Assembly (NCBI GenBank): GCA_902554035.1
Contig: CACDMX010000004.1
Coordinates: 1-64,000, forward strand
DNA: 64,000 nucleotides
Origin: an uncultured Pelagibacteraceae bacterium
GTDB lineage: Bacteria; Pseudomonadota; Alphaproteobacteria; Pelagibacterales; Pelagibacteraceae
Direction of reading: 5' to 3'
Positions 50,789 to 59,853 of this stretch are shown piece by piece. Every line of letters starts with the position of its first letter. The first letter of the stretch is position 1. The notes beneath the pieces were generated by a model. It was not told the DNA's origin and did not search any database. It saw only the letters and a list, made by a program, of their open reading frames with translations. The position numbers and the translations under genes are program-made.

Positions 50789-53071
50789 ATGAAATTTGTT
50801 AAAAAATATAGATTAAAAAATTTAATTTTTTTTCTATTTTTATTATTATATAGCACAAATATTTACGCAGAAATTACCCGAACATTTGTTACTGCTATTA
50901 GACCGGGAACAAGTGGATTTACAAATATGGATGGCAATGTAAGTGTTAGAGACGCTTTGGAAGATCCATTTGGAGTTTTTGTAAGTCCAGATGGTAAGAC
51001 TGTCATAAATGCAAACAATAATACCTCTAGCAACCACAGATGTTTAACCCAATTGGAACTGTCAACACCTTTTGAACTTTCAACTGCTACACTTGTAGAG
51101 GAATCAAATATATTAAATACTATTGCCAAACGATCAGGTGGAAGAGATGATTGTCATGACATTTATATAAGCCCGGATGGTTTAAATATGTCTGTAACAA
51201 ATGAACAAGGAGCTATTTTTGATTTTAAATTAGTAACTCCTTTTCAATTAAAAGGAGCTACTTTAAAAGATGGTTATCTTAATCCTTGGGTTAATTCTGC
51301 TATAAGAGGTGATGATATTTGGTTTAATAATGATGGATCAAAAATGTATGTCATAGATGTAGCTGGCGACAACCTTAAAGAATATACAACTGCATCACCT
51401 TTTTCCTCTATAGGCGTTACAATAATAAATACAGTCGATTTAACAAGTGAAGCTGTTATTGATGGAACAGAAACTGCTCATGATTTTCTTTTCAATGATA
51501 CAGGAGAGACATTAATGATATTAGTAAACGATACTGGAGATGGTGAACATGACGATACAATTTTCCAATTTAGCTTAAGTGTAGCATTCGATACAACTAC
51601 TCTAACCTTAGTAGGTTCTAGTGTTATAAGTGGATACGATGGAACTGAAGATAATTCTGATGCGGTAGCTATTTCTTTTGGTAATGATGGGACAAAGTTA
51701 TATATTATGAATTTAGATGGTGGCCCAAATGTTAGCGGTAAGGTTGACACACTATCTCAATTCAATTTAAAATGTCCTTATGGAATAGTTCAATGTGTTT
51801 CTGATACAAGAGCATCTATCGTTTCTCAAGTAGAATTAGCCAAACAAAATATCAGTTTAAATACTTCTACAATTTTTAAAAGATTTGAGTGGATTAAAAG
51901 AAATAGAGATAATGAGGATCTTTCTAGTCATAATATAAATATAAATTATCCAAATCCTCTATTAAAATCTTTAGTAAGTAAATTTGAGCCATCCTTAAAA
52001 AATAACTTAGCTGCACTAGTAAAAAATACTGAAAAAAAGGCAAAAAATAAAAAATCCAAATGGTCATCGTGGAGTATAGCGGAAGTATCTATTGGAAATT
52101 ATGAAGAAACGATTTTAGATAAACCAAAGGATATTTACACCAAAGGACTAACATTTGGTGCAGATAGAAAAATTGGAGATAATAAGTTTTTTGGTTTGGC
52201 TCTAAGATATGGAAATAGCGAGTCTGATATGAGAAGGTCTGTTCAAGAAGTCGATCTTGAGTCATTAACTTTAAATATCTATGGGGTCGTTCCAACAAGT
52301 AATACTCAGTATATAAATGCAGTTTTAGGTTTAAGCGTACTAAGATTTGACAATAAGTATTTAGGAGGATTATCAGGTGAAAGAAATGGAAAACAAGCGT
52401 TTGGAACAATTAATTATAGAACAAAAACTGCCTACAGTAAGATTAATATAACACCAACTGGAAAATTAACTTATGGAGTGACGCAATTATCTGAATTTAC
52501 TGACTTTATAAGTAATACTATTGATAGCCCCAGCAAAAACGTTAGATATGCAGAGGACACTTTTAAAAGCGGACAGTTCGCCGGAGGTCTCTTATTTGAA
52601 ATGGAAAAATATGTATCAGATCAAGTAACAGTTCAACCTTTGGGAGGAATTGAAATAATTTATGATTTAACAGATGATATTACTTATAAATATCAAAATG
52701 CAGGAGAAACCGCTGTTACTAAAAAAACCCTTCCAGGAAAATATTCAAGAAAAGATTTGAAAACAAATATTGGATTTGAGGCGATATATACAAATGGCTT
52801 TACTATTTCTGCAGACTATCAAAGAAAAATTAGTTTAAATGATGACGAATCTCCATCTTTTACAGATAAAAGATTCATAGTTAAATTTAGTAATTCAAAA
52901 GAAAAAAATACTCAGTTCGCTTTTGATTTTGATCCTCTTATGAATAATTTTGCAAATTTAAGCTATGCTAAAGATATTGGAAATTTTATTTTAAAATTTA
53001 ATTCTAATTATAGTTCGATAAATAAAATTTCTGATTATGTTGCAAATATAGAGCTTACTGGTACTTTCTAG
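50789..53071 (+). CDS. Exported protein: beta-propeller-like N-terminal domain plus autotransporter-like C-terminal barrel
   Basis: Signal peptide; repeats such as VSPDGKTVINAN, NNDGSKMYVIDV, GNDGTKLYIMNL; C-terminal beta-rich region ending IELTGTF. Confidence 0.75.
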   Translation: MKFVKKYRLKNLIFFLFLLLYSTNIYAEITRTFVTAIRPGTSGFTNMDGNVSVRDALEDPFGVFVSPDGKTVINANNNTSSNHRCLTQLELSTPFELSTATLVEESNILNTIAKRSGGRDDCHDIYISPDGLNMSVTNEQGAIFDFKLVTPFQLKGATLKDGYLNPWVNSAIRGDDIWFNNDGSKMYVIDVAGDNLKEYTTASPFSSIGVTIINTVDLTSEAVIDGTETAHDFLFNDTGETLMILVNDTGDGEHDDTIFQFSLSVAFDTTTLTLVGSSVISGYDGTEDNSDAVAISFGNDGTKLYIMNLDGGPNVSGKVDTLSQFNLKCPYGIVQCVSDTRASIVSQVELAKQNISLNTSTIFKRFEWIKRNRDNEDLSSHNININYPNPLLKSLVSKFEPSLKNNLAALVKNTEKKAKNKKSKWSSWSIAEVSIGNYEETILDKPKDIYTKGLTFGADRKIGDNKFFGLALRYGNSESDMRRSVQEVDLESLTLNIYGVVPTSNTQYINAVLGLSVLRFDNKYLGGLSGERNGKQAFGTINYRTKTAYSKINITPTGKLTYGVTQLSEFTDFISNTIDSPSKNVRYAEDTFKSGQFAGGLLFEMEKYVSDQVTVQPLGGIEIIYDLTDDITYKYQNAGETAVTKKTLPGKYSRKDLKTNIGFEAIYTNGFTISADYQRKISLNDDESPSFTDKRFIVKFSNSKEKNTQFAFDFDPLMNNFANLSYAKDIGNFILKFNSNYSSINKISDYVANIELTGTF

Positions 53072-53131
53072 TTGATTTATAAGACTTTTTGTAAAAAAAA
53101 ATAGTTTTCTATACTAGATTGTTACATTATT

Positions 53132-55270
53132 ATGCGCCAATTGTTATTATTTATGATTTTAGTGTTAAAAAAAATTTTTACAATTTTTGGCATTTCATTA
53201 TTCGTTCTTAATTTTTTCAACTCTGTAGCTTTGGGAGCAGTTAGTGGTGTAGTTGATAATTTTCAAGTTACACAAAGAATTCCAACAGGCATTGTATTTA
53301 ATCCAGATGGAACGAAGATGTTTATTTCTGGAATGAGTCAAAACAAAGTTTATGAATTTGATTTAACTACAGCTTTTGATATTTCAGAAGCTACAAGAAA
53401 TTCTAATGAATGTAATCATCAACCCAAAGATGAGGATGTTGTTGATTTAAGATTAAATTCAGATGGAACCAAATTATTTTTAGTTGGATCTGAAAACAAT
53501 ATTTTATTGGAGTATTCACTATCTACTGCTTACGATGTCTCAACCTGTTCTTATGAAAATACTTTTTTTAGTGGAGCTGGACTAGATCCAAGATCAATGG
53601 CATTTAATACTAATGGTACTAAGTTATTTATTTACGATCAAACTGGAAACTATTCAGTTAAACAATATTCTCTTAATAGTGCTTATAATCTCTCAAATGC
53701 AACTTTAGAAAAACAATATACTGGAACAGCAAGTGAAACTTTAAAGGAAATTGAGCAATTTGCTCAAGGAATGGCATTTAGTGCTGACGGCACAAAGATG
53801 TATTTAACAGGCGACAAAGAAGATAACGTTGTAGAGTTTTCTTTGAGTACACCTTTTGATTTATCTGATGTAACTAAAGAGGGAGGCTATAGTGTTGCTG
53901 GCGAAATTGCTAAAATGTCTGGAATAGCATTTAGTGCGGATGGGTTAAAAATGTTTATTACAGATTTCAGTAACGGAGCTTCCGATAAAGATGTCACTGA
54001 ATTTGATTTAACATGTGGTTTTGGGGTTGTTAAATGTATTGATCCCACATCAAATAAAGATGATGTTGCATCTGTTGAGTCTCAATCTGAAGGAGCAAAA
54101 AAACTAATACAACATACAACATATCCAGTGTTAAATCGTATGGAATGGCTAAGAAGAAACAGTGGCAGAGTAAACTTAACTAATCAAAATATTAAGTTTC
54201 AATTTAATAATGAAATGCTTAATGCACTTTCAAGTAGTTTAATACCTATTTATTTTTCTAATGATAACTCCAATGAATTAAATTATCAAAATTCAAATTG
54301 GTCTTTTTGGAGCGAAGGTACCATCAGCATTGGTTTAACAGGGGATTCAGAATCATCCTCGTCAAAAAGCATTAATACTTCGGCCATTACTCTCGGGGCA
54401 GATAAAAAAGGAGAGGATAATATAATGAGGGGTATTGCATTAAGATTTGGTACTGATGACGTTGATGTGGGAGATTTGGGAAGTGCACTAGATATGAGTT
54501 CGTTTGGTTTAACTTTTTATGAAAGCAGACCAAGAGGAGAGCGAAGATTTGTAGATCATTTAATAGGCTTAAGTTTTATAAATTCTGATCTAATTAACAA
54601 TAGCGGTTCTGCCTCAACAAACGGTGAAAGATATGGTGAACAATTATATGGGTCCTTAAGTTTAAGAGATACATTTTCAAAAAACAGATTAAATTTTACA
54701 CCTAAATTAAAAATTAATTATGGGATAACTCATCTTGGAGCTTACACTGAAACTGGATCTTCAGGATTAAACTTAGAATATAAAGATCAATATATTGGAA
54801 ATTTTACGTCTTCATTAGGAACAAGTTTAGATAATACTTATGATTTTGAAGCTGGATCTTTTGTTCCATATTTTGATTTTGAATATTATGCAGACATGAG
54901 TCCGGCTTCAAAACAAATATTCTCTTATGAGTCTAATGGTGAGAGTTTTACCTTGGAAAATATTCAAAACTCTACTCATAATTTTATGAGCGGTGTTGGA
55001 TTTGATTTTATCTCAGAAAATGGACTAACCTTAATGACTAAATACACTAGAAACCAATCTCAAAATAATAAAAATGATAGTTTTATAATTGCTATGGATT
55101 ATAGAGGTTCTCAAAGGTCTTCTTATGCCATGTCTTTAGAAGATACTTCAGCAGAGTTATCTCACAATAGAAAATTTAAGAGTTTTAATCTTGATATAGA
55201 TAGTCATTATGATTTTTTTAAAGATGATCCTGAATACGGGATATATATTCAAGTTTCAAATATAAATTAA
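53132..55270 (+). CDS. Paralogue of the upstream propeller/barrel protein
   Basis: Five NPDGTKMFISG-like repeats; CGFGVVKC and RMEWLRRNSG linker shared with upstream ORF; beta-rich C-terminus. Confidence 0.75.
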   Translation: MRQLLLFMILVLKKIFTIFGISLFVLNFFNSVALGAVSGVVDNFQVTQRIPTGIVFNPDGTKMFISGMSQNKVYEFDLTTAFDISEATRNSNECNHQPKDEDVVDLRLNSDGTKLFLVGSENNILLEYSLSTAYDVSTCSYENTFFSGAGLDPRSMAFNTNGTKLFIYDQTGNYSVKQYSLNSAYNLSNATLEKQYTGTASETLKEIEQFAQGMAFSADGTKMYLTGDKEDNVVEFSLSTPFDLSDVTKEGGYSVAGEIAKMSGIAFSADGLKMFITDFSNGASDKDVTEFDLTCGFGVVKCIDPTSNKDDVASVESQSEGAKKLIQHTTYPVLNRMEWLRRNSGRVNLTNQNIKFQFNNEMLNALSSSLIPIYFSNDNSNELNYQNSNWSFWSEGTISIGLTGDSESSSSKSINTSAITLGADKKGEDNIMRGIALRFGTDDVDVGDLGSALDMSSFGLTFYESRPRGERRFVDHLIGLSFINSDLINNSGSASTNGERYGEQLYGSLSLRDTFSKNRLNFTPKLKINYGITHLGAYTETGSSGLNLEYKDQYIGNFTSSLGTSLDNTYDFEAGSFVPYFDFEYYADMSPASKQIFSYESNGESFTLENIQNSTHNFMSGVGFDFISENGLTLMTKYTRNQSQNNKNDSFIIAMDYRGSQRSSYAMSLEDTSAELSHNRKFKSFNLDIDSHYDFFKDDPEYGIYIQVSNIN

Positions 55271-55332
55271 TTGTTTAAAAAAGGTTCAACCATAGAAGTT
55301 TCAAGCACGTTCTAGTATACTCTCATTAGAAA

Positions 55333-56061
55333 ATGAGAATAATAATATTACAACATATCAAAATAGAAGATCCTGGTTTTATAAAAGATTTAATGATTAA
55401 AGATGGAGCCGAACTAACAACAGTAGAACTAGATGAGGGCGAAAAAATTCCAAGTGATCTCTCGAGATTTGATGCAATGTTTTGCATGGGTGGACCTATG
55501 GATACTTGGATGGAAAAAAAGCATCCATGGTTAATTAATGAAAAAAAAAAAATAAAAGAATTTGTTCTTGATTTAAAAAAACCTTATTTGGGTTTTTGTC
55601 TTGGTTGTCAGCTACTTGGTGAAGTAGTTGGAGGAAAAGTTGTAAAAACAAACAATCCAGAAATTGGGATGTTAAATATTAATTTTTCTCAAAATAAAAA
55701 TAACGATCCTTTATTTTCAAATTTTCCAGAACAAATTACATCTTTGCAGTGGCATTCATATGAGGTTCAAGGCTTAGAAGATAACAAAGATATAACTCTT
55801 TTAGCATCTTCTCCAGAGACTAAATATCAGATTTTCAAATATCAAAATCACGCTTATGGAATTCAATTTCATATAGAGGTGAAAAAAACTACCGTAAATG
55901 AGTGGGGGTGTGTTCCAGAGTATAAGTCTGCTTTAGAAAAAGCATTAGGTCCAAATGCTCTTAAAAAATTTGACAATGAAGCACAAACTAACATGGAAAA
56001 AATGAACAATTATTCTAAAATTTTGTATTCAAAATTTAAGAGTGATATTCTTAAAATATAA
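55333..56061 (+). CDS. Class I glutamine amidotransferase
   Basis: YLGFCLGCQLLGEVVGG, SLQWHSYEV, YGIQFHIEV. Confidence 0.88.
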   Translation: MRIIILQHIKIEDPGFIKDLMIKDGAELTTVELDEGEKIPSDLSRFDAMFCMGGPMDTWMEKKHPWLINEKKKIKEFVLDLKKPYLGFCLGCQLLGEVVGGKVVKTNNPEIGMLNINFSQNKNNDPLFSNFPEQITSLQWHSYEVQGLEDNKDITLLASSPETKYQIFKYQNHAYGIQFHIEVKKTTVNEWGCVPEYKSALEKALGPNALKKFDNEAQTNMEKMNNYSKILYSKFKSDILKI

Positions 56062-56072
56062 CAGGAGGAAAA

Positions 56073-56465
56073 ATGCCAATATTTAAACCGATAGAGGAAA
56101 ATGAAGCAAAAGAAAAAGTCAAAGAAATATATGATGAAATAAAAACAACAAGACAAATTACTGAAGTTCCAAATTTTTGGAAAATGTTAGCAAATGATCC
56201 TAATGAATTAGATAGAACATGGAATTCTTTAAAAGATATTATGAAAAAAGGTGCTTTGGATCCTGTAACGAAAGAACTTATATATGTTGCAGTATCCATA
56301 ACTAATAGTTGTGAATACTGTATTAAATCCCATTCAGCAGCTGCAAAAAAGAAGGGAGCTACTGATGAAATGTTAAAAGAAATGTTTGCAGTAGTCGGGT
56401 TAGCAAATAAAAATAATAAACTAGTGGACTCATATCAGGTTGAGGTAGACAATATTTATAAATAA
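56073..56465 (+). CDS. Carboxymuconolactone decarboxylase/AhpD-like protein
   Basis: VAVSITNSCEYCIKSHSAAAKKKGATDEML (CxxC). Confidence 0.88.
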   Translation: MPIFKPIEENEAKEKVKEIYDEIKTTRQITEVPNFWKMLANDPNELDRTWNSLKDIMKKGALDPVTKELIYVAVSITNSCEYCIKSHSAAAKKKGATDEMLKEMFAVVGLANKNNKLVDSYQVEVDNIYK

Positions 56466-56533
56466 AATCTTTCTGGTCAAACCTGACGCATTATAAATTT
56501 ACTCAGCGCAATATATAATCTTCAAATAAGATT

Positions 56534-58030
56534 ATGAAACTACTTTTAATTCTTGGCAATCAACTGTTTCCATCAAACAATATTGAAAAGTTTAAAAAAG
56601 ATCATGTAGTTTTTATGTCTGAAGATTACGAACTTTGTTCATATGAAAAACATCATAAATTAAAAATTTTATTATTTTTATCTTCAATGCGTTCTTACGC
56701 TGAGAATTTAAAAAAAAATAACTTTAAAATAATATATACAAGAATTGATTCAACTGATTTTAGAAAAAATTATATGGAAAAACTTAAAAGAGTTATTGCA
56801 TCTAAAAATATAAAAGAAGTAACTAGCTTTGAAATTGAGGATAAATTTTTTGAAAATAAAATAAAAAACTTTTTAAATAAATCAAAAATTAAGTTGAATT
56901 ATATAAAATCACCAATGTTTTTGAACTCTAGAGAAGATTTTAAAAATTATTTATCTAAAACAAAAAGACCATTTATGGCTAATTTTTATAAAGAGAAAAG
57001 ACAAAAATTTAATATATTATTAAAAAAGGACGGTAGTCCAGAAGGCGGGAAATGGAGTTTTGATGAAGATAATAGAAAGAAATTACCTGCAAGTATTAAC
57101 GTACCAAAGTTTCCGAAAATAAAACCATCAAAACATACCGAAACTTTAGCTCCAATAATAGAAAAATTATTTAAAAATCACCCAGGTCAAACTAAAAATT
57201 TCTGGTTTGCAACAGAATATCAAGATGTAATTAAATTATTAAATTTTTTTATTAAAGAAAAAGCTAACCTATTTGGAGACTTTGAAGATGCGGTCAATCA
57301 AAAAGATAATATACTTTTTCACAGTGCTCTTAGTCCTTACTTAAATTTAGGTTTAATAACACCCGATATTATTATTAAAAAAATTTTAGAATCTCATAAA
57401 AAAAATAAAATAAGATTAAACTCATTAGAGGGTTATATTAGACAAGTTATAGGTTGGCGTGAATTTATGAGAGGCATTTATCAGACTTATAGTTCTGAAA
57501 TGGAAAGTGGAAATTTTTTTAAACAAAATAGAAAAATGAAAAATTCTTGGTATGAAGGTACAACAGGTCTCCCACCATTAGATTATGCAATTAAAAATGC
57601 AGCAAACTATGGATGGTCACATCACATTGAAAGATTAATGATTTTATCAAACATTATGAACCTTTGTGAAATTAAACCAAAGAATGTTTATAAATGGTTT
57701 ATGGAAATGTTTGTAGATTCATCAGACTGGGTAATGGTACCCAATGTTTATGGAATGGGTCTTTATAGTGACGGAGGAATTTTTGCAACAAAACCATATA
57801 TTTGCGGATCAAGTTATTTTATGAAAATGATGGATTTTAAAAAAGGTGATTGGTGCAATACAATGGATGGTTTGTATTGGAGGTTTATAAATAGAAATAG
57901 AAAATTTTTTTTAAAAAACCCAAGACTTTCAATGATGGTTAGAGTATTTGATAAAATGAAATTAGATAGAAAAAAATTAATTTTATCTGAAGCTGAAAAA
58001 TTTATTGTACAAAATACATATGGCAATTAA
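56534..58030 (+). CDS. PhrB/CryPro-type photolyase-related protein
   Basis: LILGNQLF start, IRQVIGWREFMRGIY, NYGWSHHIERLMILSNIMNLC, DWVMVPNVYGMGLYSDGGIFATKPY. Confidence 0.9.
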   Translation: MKLLLILGNQLFPSNNIEKFKKDHVVFMSEDYELCSYEKHHKLKILLFLSSMRSYAENLKKNNFKIIYTRIDSTDFRKNYMEKLKRVIASKNIKEVTSFEIEDKFFENKIKNFLNKSKIKLNYIKSPMFLNSREDFKNYLSKTKRPFMANFYKEKRQKFNILLKKDGSPEGGKWSFDEDNRKKLPASINVPKFPKIKPSKHTETLAPIIEKLFKNHPGQTKNFWFATEYQDVIKLLNFFIKEKANLFGDFEDAVNQKDNILFHSALSPYLNLGLITPDIIIKKILESHKKNKIRLNSLEGYIRQVIGWREFMRGIYQTYSSEMESGNFFKQNRKMKNSWYEGTTGLPPLDYAIKNAANYGWSHHIERLMILSNIMNLCEIKPKNVYKWFMEMFVDSSDWVMVPNVYGMGLYSDGGIFATKPYICGSSYFMKMMDFKKGDWCNTMDGLYWRFINRNRKFFLKNPRLSMMVRVFDKMKLDRKKLILSEAEKFIVQNTYGN

Positions 58031-58370
58031 AGTTTTTTTTAATAACTCTTGCAATGTTTGCAAGTTAGAAATTGATCATTACAAAAAAATTTCTGATAGC
58101 AGTTTAGAGTGGATAGATATAACAAATAATGATGAAGCTTTAAAACTTACCTCAAAATCACAGAAAGAGTTATTAAGAAGATTACACGTTATTGACAATG
58201 GTGAAGTTATTGGTGGCGCAAAAGCTTTTGTTATTATTTGGTCAAAAATCCCAAAGTATAATTTTTTAGCAAAAATTTTTTCAATAAAACCTTTATTTGT
58301 TTTGTTCCACTATGGCTATGAAATTGTTGCATACTTTCTTTTTTTAAAAAATAAACATCAACTCAAATGA
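58020..58370 (+). CDS. DCC/DUF393-family thiol-disulfide oxidoreductase-like protein (internal ATG preferred over 58005)
   Basis: IKVFFNNSCNVCKLEIDHYKK; overlaps photolyase stop. Confidence 0.8.
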   Translation: MAIKVFFNNSCNVCKLEIDHYKKISDSSLEWIDITNNDEALKLTSKSQKELLRRLHVIDNGEVIGGAKAFVIIWSKIPKYNFLAKIFSIKPLFVLFHYGYEIVAYFLFLKNKHQLK

Positions 58371-58492
58371 AAAAACAGAATTTACCTTCCAAAATTTGTC
58401 CAGTTTGCAAAAGGTCTTTTAATTGGAGAAAAAAATGGAGACTAAATTGGGAGAGGGTTAAATATTGTTCAAAAAAATGTTCTTTTAAATAA
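58367..58492 (+). CDS. 41-aa DUF2256-like mini-protein (not in supplied ORF track)
   Basis: Read directly: MKKQNLPSKICPVCKRSFNWRKKWRLNWERVKYCSKKCSFK*; CPVC and CSKKC; ATG overlaps upstream TGA. Confidence 0.85.
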   Translation: MKKQNLPSKICPVCKRSFNWRKKWRLNWERVKYCSKKCSFK

Positions 58493-59630
58493 ATTCTGTC
58501 ACTATTTTTGGAATATAATTTTTAAAGTTGAAAAAACCTTTATTACAATATTTCCATGCATATTGATCAATTTTTCTGTAAAGATATTTAATATTTTTTA
58601 AATTATTTGAAATTAAAAAATCATTTATTTCACCAATAGAGGGATATAGAGCAATATTATTTCCATCTAAATTTTTTAAATCTTTAACATTTATTATTTC
58701 AATTTTACTAGATTTATTTTCAAGTCTAATTTTTTGGTCACTTATAAGATCCTCTTTAAATTTTAAAACTTTTTCATCTAATTTTATTTCTCTTGTGTCA
58801 TTATCCTTTTGAACTAAATAAACATTCTTAAAATCAAACTCTTTAAAATCTGAACACTCAATCGATAAACTGTTTTCAAACACAATTAAATTGTCATTTT
58901 TATTTATTTCATTATTTAAAAAATCATTTTTTAAAATACTATAGTTTTTATTATCTATAATGGGTTGTGGATTTTCGTTTAGTTTTATTTGGCTGAAACG
59001 ATTATTAGTAAATTTCTTTATATTCCATTCTGAAGCTATATAGTTTTTTCCTTTAGTTTGAACACCAGCTACCCACCTCCAACCAAGAGTATTTGAAGCG
59101 CTGTCACCATCTAAAAGATATTTCATAAAAAATTCTGCTCCTAATTGCCACGGAAGATTAAGTGTAAATATCCAAATACTTGCGAACCACATCCTTGCAT
59201 GATTATGTAGATAATTATATTTTTTAATTTCAGATATCCAATAATTGAAGCACTCTATGTTTGTTTTGCCTTCAATTGCATTTAAATAATTTTTATTATT
59301 ATAAAAATCTTTTTTTAATTTTTTTAACTCAATAATATAATCTGACCAAACCATTGGTCTTAATTCTAACCATCCTTTCCAATAAATTCTCCACAGAACC
59401 TCTTGAATAAATTTTTCATTCTTAGCAAAAGAAAATTTTTTTAGTGAGTTTTTAATAATCTCAGTTTCACTCAGAATACCATGTGTTATATAAGGAGATA
59501 TAGAGGAAACGTTTTTTCTTTGTTCCGGTCCAAAATCAAAGTTTCTAAGCTTTGAATACTCATGAAGATTTTTATCAATAAAATCTTCAAGCTTTTTTAT
59601 TGCAAATTCTCTAGAAGGCTCAAAATTCAT
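58485..59630 (-). CDS. Photolyase/cryptochrome FAD-binding domain protein with unusual domain order
   Basis: SPYITHGILSETEI, EVLWRIYWKGWLE, NHARMWFASIWIFTLNLPWQLGAEFFMKYLLDGDSASNTLGWRWVAGVQTKGKNY. Confidence 0.88.
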   Translation of the reverse strand: MNFEPSREFAIKKLEDFIDKNLHEYSKLRNFDFGPEQRKNVSSISPYITHGILSETEIIKNSLKKFSFAKNEKFIQEVLWRIYWKGWLELRPMVWSDYIIELKKLKKDFYNNKNYLNAIEGKTNIECFNYWISEIKKYNYLHNHARMWFASIWIFTLNLPWQLGAEFFMKYLLDGDSASNTLGWRWVAGVQTKGKNYIASEWNIKKFTNNRFSQIKLNENPQPIIDNKNYSILKNDFLNNEINKNDNLIVFENSLSIECSDFKEFDFKNVYLVQKDNDTREIKLDEKVLKFKEDLISDQKIRLENKSSKIEIINVKDLKNLDGNNIALYPSIGEINDFLISNNLKNIKYLYRKIDQYAWKYCNKGFFNFKNYIPKIVTEFI

Positions 59631-59841
59631 AATTATTATATTTTGCTCTAGTCTTTTTTCTGTGCTTAGCTGGTCTACCCCTAACTCTTTTTCTCCAGAG
59701 AATATAACTATTTTTTTTTAAATTTTTTCTCATTATGGATATTACTTCAGCTTCTTTTAAACCTGTTCTTTTTTTTATTTCTTCAAAAGAAATTTTGTCT
59801 GACCAAGCCATTCCAATGACATCATCAATGTTTACTTTCAT
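59620..59841 (-). CDS. DUF2805/TIGR03643-like protein
   Basis: VIGMAWSDKISFEEIKKRTGLKEAEVISIMRKNLKKNSYILWRKRVRGRPAKH. Confidence 0.82.
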   Translation of the reverse strand: MKVNIDDVIGMAWSDKISFEEIKKRTGLKEAEVISIMRKNLKKNSYILWRKRVRGRPAKHRKKTRAKYNNYEF

Positions 59842-59853
59842 TTAAAAATTATT

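Noticed and set aside
51478-52409. ORFs antisense to the first surface protein
   Set aside because: Long coding sense frame with signal peptide and repeats explains the region.
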